Origin: Stigonema ocellatum SAG 48.90 = DSM 106950
GTDB lineage: Bacteria > Cyanobacteriota > Cyanobacteriia > Cyanobacteriales > Nostocaceae
DNA: 64,000 nucleotides
Direction: 5' to 3'
Assembly (NCBI GenBank): GCA_016903675.1
Contig: JADQBA010000014.1
Location: 46,525-110,524 of the forward strand
The notes below the pieces were generated by a model, which was given only the letters and a program-made list of their open reading frames with translations, did not search any database and was not told the DNA's origin. This document shows positions 53,101 through 62,400 of the stretch, piece by piece. Position numbers and translations under genes: made by a program. Position 1 is the first letter of the stretch. Every line of letters starts with the position of its first letter.

Positions 53101-56100
53101 TTCTGGAAATGGGGGCTGATTCAATCGTTTTCATGGAGAGTGTACGCACAATCGAACACACCTATGGAATCAAAATTGCTATTCGCCAGTTGTTTGAGGA
53201 CTTAGCAACTATTGATGCTTTGGCAACCTACATAGATCAGAATCTCTCCCCAGAATTTACGGGAGTAGATTCTTTGCCAAATGAGCAAAAACCAGAGCCG
53301 CAACTGCAACAGCCAGATCCACCATCAACCAATGGTGCGGCATCCCATACACCAATCATGCCTGCTAACCTGGAAAAGGAAACGAAAACATCTGGGGTGA
53401 CAGTCTCTGAAACTGCACTAGAAAGAATTATGACGCAGCAAATACAACTTCTGTCTGAGCAGTTGGCTGTTTTGCGCTTTTTCCCCTTGACCACACAACA
53501 AGAGAGTTCATCGCCTGCATTTGAGCAACACCCCAAGATAGAACCCAACAAATCCACGCCTCAACGATCCTCCCCTAGGGGGGAAGCTAAACATCTGTCA
53601 ACAGGTGGATTAAACCAACGGCAGAAAAGTCACTTGGAAGCACTTATAGAGCGTTATACCAAGCGAACTCAAACATCAAAGCAGCGATCGCAACTCTATC
53701 GTCCGTTTCTAGCTGACAGCAGATCTGTGGCAGGATTCCGACCCGCTACCAAGGAGATGCTCTATCCCATCGTTGCTAGTCACTACAAAGGAGCACGCTT
53801 CTGGGATGTGGATGGCAATGAGTATGTAGACATTTCCATGGGTTTTGGCACCCATCTGTTTGGTCACAATGTACCGTTTATCAACAAGGCAATTAACGAG
53901 CAGCTAGAACGTGGTTTCTCTGTGGGTCCGCAACCAGATTTAGTCGGAGAGGTTTCCCAACTTTTCTGCGAAGTCACCGGCTTAGAGCGAGTCACCTTTT
54001 GCCAATCCGGTTCTGAAGCAGTGATGACGGCTTTGCGTCTAGCACGTACAGCTACAGGACGCCACCGCATCGCTCTGTTCGCTGGATCTTACCACGGTCA
54101 CTTCGATGGAGTCTTAGCCGAGATTCAAAAAGGCGAGCCTGATGCAGTTCCAGTCGCCCCTGGGATAGCTCCCAACAGTGTTAAGGATGTCCTAGTGTTG
54201 GATTACGGCGATCCCAGATCATTAGAAATTCTGACTGAACAAATGCACTCCCTAGCCGCAGTTCTGGTTGAACCGGTGCAAAGTCGCCGACCAGATCTAC
54301 AGCCTGGGGAATTTCTCCATCAGTTACGTCAGCTCACACAGAGGGCGGGTACGGCACTGATTTTCGACGAAATTATCACGGGTTTCCGCATCCATCCTCG
54401 GGGAGCCCAGGAATATTTTGGAGTCCGGGCAGATCTTGCTACTTATGGCAAGATCATCGGTGGCGGTCATCCCTTAGCAGCGGTGGCTGGCACATCGCGC
54501 TTTATGAACGGTATTGATGGGGGTCAGTGGGATTACGGAGATCTGTCATACCCCCAAGCAGAAAGAACCTTCTTCGCCGGGACATTTAATAAGCCTCCCT
54601 TAGCAATGGCTTCTGCTCGGGCAGTACTGAAATATCTGCAATCACAAGGTTCTCAGCTTCAAGAGCGCTTAAATCAGCGCACGAATCGATTCGTCGAAAA
54701 TCTCAACGCCTTTTTTGCAGAGCAACAAGTTGATTTGCAAGTCGTCAATTTTGGTTCCCTCTTCCGCTTCACCTTCAAAGGCAATATGGATCTGTTCTTT
54801 TATCATCTGATTGAAAAGGGCGTCTATGTCTGGGAAGGACGTACTTGTTTTCTCTCCACTGCCCACACTGAAGAAGATCTTGATTGGATTATCCAGGCTG
54901 TTAAAGAAAGCGTAGAAGAAATGCGGCAGGGAGGTTTTTTTGGGGAAAAACCCTCTACCTTCACAGCTACGAAAAATTTAACCAACTTCTCTAAGACTTC
55001 ATCTCCTTCCCTCGCAAATAGTGAGATGGAGAACAACACACAAATTCCCAAAGTAGATCAACTAGAAAAACAAGCGCCAAAAGGGTTTTGGGAACGGCGA
55101 AAAAACAAACCAGATATTGGAAACAATCAGCCAACAGCACCTGATTTAATAACTAATTCAAATAAAAACAAGGCATTACAATTTAGCTTGTACTATTTCG
55201 GCAATTATGAGGCAGAATTCAATGCTGATAAATACAATCTTCTATTTGAAGGCGCTAAATTTGCTGACCAACATGGTTTTGCGGCTATTTGGATTCCCGA
55301 ACGTCACTTTCATCAGTTTGGAGGGTTATCTCCCAATCCATCAGTGATTGCTGCTGCTCTAGCAAGAGAAACACGGCAAATTCAACTACGTGCAGGTAGC
55401 ATTGTCTTGCCATTGCATCACCCAATTCGAGTGACTGAAGAATGGTCAGTGGTAGACAATCTGTCGAAAGGTCGAGTCGGAATTTCCTTTGCGTCAGGTT
55501 GGAATCCGAATGACTTTGTGTTTTCACCTCAGTCGTATGGGAACCATCGTGAACTTATGTTCCAAGAGATTGAGACAGTCCAAAAGCTTTGGTGTGGTCA
55601 GTCAATTCAAGTTCAAAATGGGGTAGGGAAAACCTTCAGTCCGAAAATTTTCCCAATGCCAATGCAGTCTAAGCTTCCAATTTGGATCACAATTGTCAAT
55701 AACCCAGAAACTTATATCAGGGCAGGAGAAATAGGTGCAGGTGTTTTGACTAATTTGATGGGGCAGACAATAGAGGATTTATCCGGAAATATAAGACTCT
55801 ACCGTGAAGCACTTTTGCAGCACGGTTACCCTCCAGAATCAGGTCATGTGACTGTCTTATTACACACATTTGTTGGTAACGATATTGAATTAACTCAACA
55901 AAAGGCTCGCCTGCCTTTCTGCGATTACCTTAAATCCTCTATTGGTCTATTTCAAAATTTGGTTAAGAACCAAGGTCTGCAAGTAGATTTTGACAAACTC
56001 ACAGAAGATGATAAAGACTATATTTTATCAGTTGCTTATGAACGTTACATCCAAACAAATGCTCTGATTGGCACAAAAGAATCATGCACTACAGTTATTG

Positions 56101-59100
56101 ACCACCTAATAGCAGTTGGAGTTGACGAAGTTGCATGTTTAGTAGATTTTGGTATAGATGAGAATTCAGTTTTAGAGAATCTACCTTATTTAAATGGTCT
56201 AAGAGAGCTTTATCAACAGCCAGATGGATCAGAAACGTTAAACAGTCAGGATTTAAGTCGTAAAGATGTCATTACCGTCCCTTTAAGTGAAGCACAAAAA
56301 CAACTCTGGATTTTGACCCAATTAGGAAATGATGGTTCAATTGCATACAATGAATCTATAACTATGCAATTGTGTGGTCGGTTGAACTTGGCGGCAATGG
56401 AGCGTGCAATCCAGAAAGTTGTAAACCGCCATGAGGCTCTGCGAACAACTATCAGCCAAGAGGATGATTTTCAGCAAATCCAGTCTTCTTTAAAGGTAGA
56501 GGTTTCTTTGATCGATTTCTCAAGCGTGAGTCTTGCTGAACGTGAATCGAAAGTAGCTGAGTGGTTCAGCAAACAGAGCCAAGAACCTTTCAATTTTGCT
56601 CAGGGACCTCTTTTCCGTGTTCACATTCTCCAGCTAGAAGAACAGTTGCATTTGCTGGTTATGACTGCTCATCACATTGTTGTCGATGGTTGGTCAATGG
56701 GTGTAATTTTACAAGAGTTAAGTGCTTTGTATTCAGCAGAGTGTCAGGGTGTTGGTTGCACACTCGATCCCCCTTTGCAATTAAGGGAATACATAGAGTG
56801 GCAAACTCAAGCTTTCCAGACTGAAGAGATGGCTGCCCATGAATCTTACTGGTTGGAACAATTTGCTGGATCAATTCCCGTTTTAGATCTACCAACTGAC
56901 CGGACTCGTCCACCAATCAAGACCTATAACGGTAGCAGAGAAACTGTGAGGCTTGATGCTAACCTTTGTCGTGAAATCAAAAAGGTTAGTAAAGAAAAAG
57001 GTTGCACCTTGTTTATGACACTGCTGTCAGTGTACACAGCGTTACTTCATCGACTAACAGATCAAGACGACATTGTGGTAGGTATTCCCACGGCAGGGCG
57101 ATCGCTTAAAGGCAGTGAAAGGCTGGTGGGCTACTGTGCGCACATATTACCTATAGGTAGTTGTGTTGCTGGGCATCCAACATTTTCAGAGTATCTAAAA
57201 ACTATCAGGAATGTATTGTTAAATGCTTACGAACACCAAGATTATCCTTTTGCCAAGTTAATCAACAAGCTGGATTTCAACAGGGATATCAGTAGGTCTC
57301 CTCTGGTCACGGCAACATTTAACTTAGAACGGTCTGTAACTGTACCACAGCTATTTGAACTAGAGACAAGTTTGTTCTCTCAACCTATCAGTTTTACTGA
57401 TTACGATATTCATTGGAATGTCACTGAAACAGAAGATGAACTTGTCTTGGATTGTAATTATAACACTGATTTATTTGATGCTGATACAATTAAGCGCTGG
57501 CTAGGGCATTTTCAAATTTTGCTTCAAGCAATTGTCGTCAATCCAGAGCAGCCTCTCACAGAATTGCCTCTGCTAACTGATTCACAACGGCATCAGTTAT
57601 TAGTAGAGTGGAATGATACATATAGCAATTACCCCGCTGATAAATGTGTTCATCAGTTATTTGAGGAGCAGGTGCAACGAACACCGGACGCTGTAGCAGT
57701 CGTCTTTGTAGACGAGCGCAGCGAGGCTTCTCGCAGAGTAGACCAGCAACTGACCTACCGAGAGTTGAATGCTCGTGCTAATCAATTAGCATACCACCTA
57801 CAAGCTTTAGGTGTGGAACCAGAGGTACTGGTGGGCGTTTGTATGGAGCGATGTGTGGAAATGATCGTGGGATTGTTGGGGATTTTGAAAGCGGGTGGTG
57901 CTTATGTGCCGCTAGATCCAGACTATCCCCAGGAGCGCTTGACCTATATGTTGAGTGACTCTCAGGTGTCGTTAATACTTACTCAACAACGGCTGCTGGA
58001 GATGCTTCCGGCAAGCACAGCCAAAGTTGTTTGTCTAGAATCAGAAAGCAAAGCGCTGGCAGAGTACAGTCACAATAACCCTATTCCACGGGTAAAACCT
58101 GACAACCTAGCTTACGTAATTTATACATCGGGTTCCACAGGGAAGCCAAAGGGCGTCAGTGTCACACATCACGGCGTAGTACGGTTAGTTAAGGAAACAA
58201 ACTATGTTTCCCTGAGTGCAGAGGAAATCTTCCTCCAACTGGCTCCCATCTCGTTCGATGCCTCAACTTTTGAAATTTGGGGCAGTTTGCTCAACGAAGC
58301 AAGACTGGTGCTTATCTTTGGGAGCAAACCATCGCTAGAAGAATTGGGACAGGCAATTGGGCGATATCAAGTGACAACGCTATGGCTAACTGCAAGTCTA
58401 TTCCACCTCATGGTGGATGAGCGGCTTGAGGATTTAAAGCCTGTGCGTCAACTTTTAGCAGGGGGTGATGTTTTATCTGTTTCCCATGTTAAAAAGGTAC
58501 TGCGGGAACTCAAACAGTGTAAGCTAATCAACGGTTACGGTCCTACGGAAAATACAACATTCACCTGCTGCTTCCCAATGACAGTTCAAAGCCAGGTTGG
58601 CACTTCAGTTCCTATTGGTCGCCCCATTGCCAACACACAAATCTACATTCTCGACCGTTATCTCCAACCTGTACCCATTGGTGTCAGGGGTGAACTACAT
58701 ATCGGTGGTGCTGGTTTGGCTCGTGGTTATCTGAATCACCCCGACTTGACCAAAGAGAAATTCATCCCTAATCCGTTCAGCAATGAATCATCTTCCTTCC
58801 TTTATAAAACTGGCGATCTCGTACGCTACCACAAAGATGGCAATGTTGAGTTTCTCGGTCGTGTTGATCATCAAGTGAAGATTCGCGGTTTCCGTATTGA
58901 ACTTGGGGAAATCGAAGGGATGCTGAGTGCACACCCTGAAGTTCGAGAAGCCGTAGTCATTGCTCGCGAAGACCAACCGGGTAACAAGCGCTTAGTTGCC
59001 TATATTGTTTCTCATTCTCATCCGCCTACCTTTAGCGAATTGCACCGCTTCCTCAAACAAAAGCTACCTGATTACATGATTCCTGGAGCTTTTGTGATGC

Positions 59101-59489
59101 TGGATACCCTCCCCCTGAGTCCCAACGGCAAAGTGGAGTACCGAGATCTACCAATACCGGATATGGATCTCAGTGGTGCACCAAGCTTTGTTCCACCCCG
59201 TACTCCCACAGAAGAGGCGATCGCAGGTATCTTTACAGAAGTTTTGGGAGTGAAACAGGTAGGGGTTTACGATAACTTCTTTGAAATTGGTGGGAATTCC
59301 CTTGACGCAACCCAAGTGATTTCGCGATTGGGGGAGACCTTGAAAGTGAATCTACCCTTGCGCAGAATGCTTGAAGAACCTACTGTAGCTGACTTAGCCG
59401 CAAGCATCGACAGGATTCATTCAACAGTGCAAAAACTACAAGTAAATCCTAGTGAGCTTCTAGGAAACAGAGAGGAAATCGAGCTATGA
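50172..59489 (+). CDS. PKS-NRPS hybrid (KS-AT-ACP-AMT-MOX-C-A-PCP)
   Basis: 3105 residues, starting 1 bp after the first megasynthase. An N-terminal docking helix (1-35), KS (37-460; DTSCSSS near 207), malonyl AT (GHSVGEY near 658, HAFHS near 766), ACP (GADSI near 981), a PLP aminotransferase of the GSA type (about 1160-1595; FDEIITGFR, Lys1427 in TYGKIIGGG), a luciferase-like flavin monooxygenase (about 1668-2000), C (HHIVVDGWS near 2167), A (TSGSTGKPKG near 2652) and PCP (GGNSL near 3040). It should extend the chain, aminate C3, hydroxylate C2 and join Val: the ten A-domain residues read DAFWLGGTFK. The order matches puwainaphycin/microginin-type enzymes. A 10-codon insertion lies near residue 2513. 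Overlaps the next gene by ATGA. Confidence 0.95.
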   Translation: MTNISEGVEQLSSSQRVLLALKEARAKLVALERSKTEPIAIIGMGCRFPGGVNDLEGLWQVLHNGLDTITEVPKERWNIEDYYDPNPDTPGKIYTRCGGFLQDIDQFDPQFFGISPREAVTMAPQQRLLLEVSWEALENAGVNPKKLAGSRTGIFVGIGPVDYVKLRSNTGESTSISAYDGTGNGLCFASGRLSYILGLHGPNMALDTSCSSSLVSVHLACQSLRNQECNLALASGVNLNLSPEITIFLSRTGALSPDGRCKTFDATANGFGRSEGCGVVVLKRLSDAVADGDRIFSVIRGSAVNHDGSSSGLTVPNQLAQEELIQDALRNAKVEPGQVSYVEAHGTGTALGDPIEVGALKSVFGENRPQDDPLVVGSVKTNFGHLEAAAGIVGLMKVVLALHHEEIPPHLHFQQPNPHIPWNELPIIIPTSPMPWERNQKRRIAGVSSFGMSGTNAHVVLEEAPLPEPITTVVDRPVHLLTLSAKTKDGLVQLALKYEKYLFANSHLALSDICFTANTGRSHFDHRLAVVAESTLQLREQLDDFVSGRVNLQLFSGQVNSRKRPKIAFLFTGQGSQYINMGQELYNTQPTFRQTLDRCDELLRPYLEKPLLSVLYPQSQETSSLDETLYTQPALFAIEYALFELWKSWGIEPGAVIGHSVGEYVAATVAGVFSLEDGLKLIAQRGRLMQTLPQGGEMVAVLANEAKVQAVIQAVTVKMPALEVAIAAINGPESVVISGRHQSIQAVTAVLEAEGIKTRQLKVSHAFHSPMMEPILDALEGTASQISCQSPRIPLISNLTGLVLQPGYVPDGKYWRHHTRTPVKFMAGINTLFDQGYELFLELGPKPVLSNLGQQSQQQRTGIWLSSLMPTKNDWQVLLNSLSTLYIQGADVNWPGFEQDYLRSRLSLPTYPFQRKCYWIEKENSPMDDKKSGEISQLQGGLPSQSKRRDKIVAELCSLVAQMLQVSATEVDVHAPFLEMGADSIVFMESVRTIEHTYGIKIAIRQLFEDLATIDALATYIDQNLSPEFTGVDSLPNEQKPEPQLQQPDPPSTNGAASHTPIMPANLEKETKTSGVTVSETALERIMTQQIQLLSEQLAVLRFFPLTTQQESSSPAFEQHPKIEPNKSTPQRSSPRGEAKHLSTGGLNQRQKSHLEALIERYTKRTQTSKQRSQLYRPFLADSRSVAGFRPATKEMLYPIVASHYKGARFWDVDGNEYVDISMGFGTHLFGHNVPFINKAINEQLERGFSVGPQPDLVGEVSQLFCEVTGLERVTFCQSGSEAVMTALRLARTATGRHRIALFAGSYHGHFDGVLAEIQKGEPDAVPVAPGIAPNSVKDVLVLDYGDPRSLEILTEQMHSLAAVLVEPVQSRRPDLQPGEFLHQLRQLTQRAGTALIFDEIITGFRIHPRGAQEYFGVRADLATYGKIIGGGHPLAAVAGTSRFMNGIDGGQWDYGDLSYPQAERTFFAGTFNKPPLAMASARAVLKYLQSQGSQLQERLNQRTNRFVENLNAFFAEQQVDLQVVNFGSLFRFTFKGNMDLFFYHLIEKGVYVWEGRTCFLSTAHTEEDLDWIIQAVKESVEEMRQGGFFGEKPSTFTATKNLTNFSKTSSPSLANSEMENNTQIPKVDQLEKQAPKGFWERRKNKPDIGNNQPTAPDLITNSNKNKALQFSLYYFGNYEAEFNADKYNLLFEGAKFADQHGFAAIWIPERHFHQFGGLSPNPSVIAAALARETRQIQLRAGSIVLPLHHPIRVTEEWSVVDNLSKGRVGISFASGWNPNDFVFSPQSYGNHRELMFQEIETVQKLWCGQSIQVQNGVGKTFSPKIFPMPMQSKLPIWITIVNNPETYIRAGEIGAGVLTNLMGQTIEDLSGNIRLYREALLQHGYPPESGHVTVLLHTFVGNDIELTQQKARLPFCDYLKSSIGLFQNLVKNQGLQVDFDKLTEDDKDYILSVAYERYIQTNALIGTKESCTTVIDHLIAVGVDEVACLVDFGIDENSVLENLPYLNGLRELYQQPDGSETLNSQDLSRKDVITVPLSEAQKQLWILTQLGNDGSIAYNESITMQLCGRLNLAAMERAIQKVVNRHEALRTTISQEDDFQQIQSSLKVEVSLIDFSSVSLAERESKVAEWFSKQSQEPFNFAQGPLFRVHILQLEEQLHLLVMTAHHIVVDGWSMGVILQELSALYSAECQGVGCTLDPPLQLREYIEWQTQAFQTEEMAAHESYWLEQFAGSIPVLDLPTDRTRPPIKTYNGSRETVRLDANLCREIKKVSKEKGCTLFMTLLSVYTALLHRLTDQDDIVVGIPTAGRSLKGSERLVGYCAHILPIGSCVAGHPTFSEYLKTIRNVLLNAYEHQDYPFAKLINKLDFNRDISRSPLVTATFNLERSVTVPQLFELETSLFSQPISFTDYDIHWNVTETEDELVLDCNYNTDLFDADTIKRWLGHFQILLQAIVVNPEQPLTELPLLTDSQRHQLLVEWNDTYSNYPADKCVHQLFEEQVQRTPDAVAVVFVDERSEASRRVDQQLTYRELNARANQLAYHLQALGVEPEVLVGVCMERCVEMIVGLLGILKAGGAYVPLDPDYPQERLTYMLSDSQVSLILTQQRLLEMLPASTAKVVCLESESKALAEYSHNNPIPRVKPDNLAYVIYTSGSTGKPKGVSVTHHGVVRLVKETNYVSLSAEEIFLQLAPISFDASTFEIWGSLLNEARLVLIFGSKPSLEELGQAIGRYQVTTLWLTASLFHLMVDERLEDLKPVRQLLAGGDVLSVSHVKKVLRELKQCKLINGYGPTENTTFTCCFPMTVQSQVGTSVPIGRPIANTQIYILDRYLQPVPIGVRGELHIGGAGLARGYLNHPDLTKEKFIPNPFSNESSSFLYKTGDLVRYHKDGNVEFLGRVDHQVKIRGFRIELGEIEGMLSAHPEVREAVVIAREDQPGNKRLVAYIVSHSHPPTFSELHRFLKQKLPDYMIPGAFVMLDTLPLSPNGKVEYRDLPIPDMDLSGAPSFVPPRTPTEEAIAGIFTEVLGVKQVGVYDNFFEIGGNSLDATQVISRLGETLKVNLPLRRMLEEPTVADLAASIDRIHSTVQKLQVNPSELLGNREEIEL
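57708..57743. repeat. In-frame insertion inside the adenylation domain
   Basis: GTAGAC occurs at 57708-57713 and 57738-57743; the 30 bp between their starts encode VDERSEASRR between core motifs A1 and A2, where other A domains read FEDxQLTY. The insert holds a GCGAG/CTCGC hairpin like the short palindromes between genes of this genome. Confidence 0.65.
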
Positions 59490-62400
59490 CAACCATTGAG
59501 AGATTTTTGTCAGAATTAGCGAATCTTGATGTCAAACTGTGGCTAGAGGATTCTCAGGAAGCGGATTCAAAAAAGGTTCGCCTGCGCTGTAATGCTCCTC
59601 AGGGAACGCTGAGTCCAGAGCTACTTACCCAATTAGCTGAGCGCAAAGCAGAAATTATCACTTTTCTGCAACAGGTCAGTCTGGAATCAAGTCCTATTTC
59701 TATACATATTAATGCAGGACGAACAAAGGCAGACATCCCCCTATCATTTGCCCAAGCCAGACTCTGGTTTCTTGATCAGCTAGAGAGTCAAAGCGCCACC
59801 TATAATATATCGGCGGCAGTACAAATGACTGGTGCCCTAGATGTCAAGGCACTAGAGCAAGCCTTAGCAGAAATCGTGCAGCGTCATGAAGTCTTGCGCA
59901 CCAGTTTTCATCAGGTGAATGATACCCCAGCACAGATTGTTTCTGAGGGAACTTCCGTAAATCTACTAGTAGTAGACTTGCAAAAATTACCAGAACCTAA
60001 GCACTCAGCAGAAGTTCAACGGTTGGCTGTTTTAGAGGCTCAAACACCTTTTGACCTATCAAAATCTCCCCTAATGCGGGTGAGTCTGTTGCGACTAGGT
60101 GAACAGTCCCATGTGCTGCTATTGGTCATGCATCATATCATCTCCGATGCGTGGTCACTGGGAATTTTTATTAAAGAATTGTCGGCGCTGTATCGAGCCT
60201 TTTTAACAGGAGAGCCTTCCCCCTTATTAGATTTAACTATACAATATGCGGACTTTGCTGTTTGGCAACGGCAGTGGTTAAGTGGAGAAGTGTTGGAGAC
60301 TAAGCTCAACTACTGGAAGCAACAGTTAGCAGGTGCACCACCTATCATAGAACTGCCCACAGATCGACCGCGTCTGCCACATCAGACATTCCAAGGTGGT
60401 AACAGGGAATTTCATCTCGAAAAACAACTAACTCAAAAACTTAAAAACCTGAGCCAAAAGTCAGGAGTCACCCTGTTTATGACTTTACAGGCGGCTTTTG
60501 TCACTTTACTTCACCAATATACTGCTCAGGATGACATTCTCATCGGTACGCCGATCGCCAACCGCAACCACCGAGAAATAGAACCATTGATTGGCTTCTT
60601 TGTCAATACCTTAGTGTTGCGTAACCAGATTCCAGGAAATCCCACTTTCTTGGAATTGCTCAAAAATGTGCAGCAGGTGACTCTAGAAGCCCACGAACAC
60701 CAAGATGTACCCTTTGAGCAAGTTGTAGAAGCCTTGCAGCCAGAACGCAATCTCAGTTATAGTCCCCTGTTCCAGGTGATGTTTGCTTTCCAAAATGCAC
60801 GGATGGGGAAACTGGAATTACCAGGTCTGACCTTGACTCCCTTGCAAATAGACAACCTGACGGCGAAGTTTGATTTAACCCTGTCGATGGAGGAGTCTCC
60901 TGAACAAGAACTGGTGGGGTCGTGGGAATACAACAGCGATCTGTTTGATGGGGAAACAATCGCTTCTATGGCGCAGCATTTCCAGCAACTACTCTTAGCA
61001 ATTGTCACCGATCCTCAGCAGCGGATCAGTGAGTTAAATCTGTTAACCGAACAAGAACGGGATCAGTTATTAGTAGAGTGGAATGACACCGAAAAAGAGT
61101 ATCCGTCTCAAAAGTGCATCCATGAGTTGTTTGAAGCTCAAGTGCAACTTACACCAGATGCAGTGGCGCTGGTATTTGAAGATACACAGTTGACATACCA
61201 CGAGTTGAATAGGCGTGGGAACAAAGTAGCAGAGTATTTGCTCCGCTTGGGTGTGAAACCAGAAGTGCTGGTGGGGTTGTGTGTAGAACGTTCCGTGTGG
61301 ATGGTAGTGGGATTGTTAGGCATTCTCAAAGCAGGAGGAGCGTATGTGCCATTAGACCCAAACTATCCTCAACAAAGGCTCAGCTACATGTTAGAGGATT
61401 CTCAGGTGTCAGTGTTGTTAACGCAGCAAAGTTTGCATGACAAACTGCCCAATCAAGAGCAGGTGGTGTGTTTGGATACAAACTGGCAGACAATAGACAC
61501 TGGGAGTGGGGAAAATCTAGTCAGTGGTGCCCGCCCTGATAACTTAGCTTATGTCATTTATACCTCCGGGTCTACAGGTAAGCCCAAGGGAGTCGCGATC
61601 GAACATCGCAGCACAGTGGCTTTATTGGCTTGGGCGCAAGAGGTTTTTACTCCACAGCAAATAGCTGGTGTGTTGGCTTCAACCTCCATCTGCTTCGACC
61701 TCTCAATCTTCGAGATGTTTGTTCCCCTCTGTTGGGGTGGTAAGATTATCCTAGCTGAAAATGCATTGCACTTACCCACTTTGTCTGGGGTTACTTTAAT
61801 TAATACAGTTCCCTCAGCGGTGACTGAGTTGCTGCGAAACAATGGCATTCCTAAAGAGGTGTGTACAGTCAACTTAGCTGGTGAAGCTCTTCAAAATCAA
61901 CTGGTGCAACAGCTATATCAACAGGATACAATCAAGCAAGTTTTTAATCTTTACGGTCCCTCCGAAGACACGACGTACTCCACCTTTGCTTTGTGTGTTC
62001 CAACAAAGAACATAGGCTCAAAAAGCAGCAAATCACCATCCATTGGTCGTCCAATAGGAAACACAAAAATATACATACTAGACAAACAACTACAACCAGT
62101 ACCAGTAGGAGTAGAAGGAGAGCTATATATAGGAGGAGCAGGGTTAGCAAGAGGATATCTCAAAAAAGCCAACCTAAGTGCCGAAAAATTCATCCCCAAC
62201 CCATATAGCGAAGTCCCAGGAGCAAGACTATACAAAACAGGAGACTTAGCAAGATACCGCCCGGATGGGAATGTAGAGTTTCGTGGTAGAATAGACAATC
62301 AAGTAAAACTGCGGGGGTTCAGGATCGAACTTGGGGAAATAGAAGCAGTGCTGACAAAACATCCGCAAGTCCAACAAGCAGTGGTACTGATCAGGGAAAA

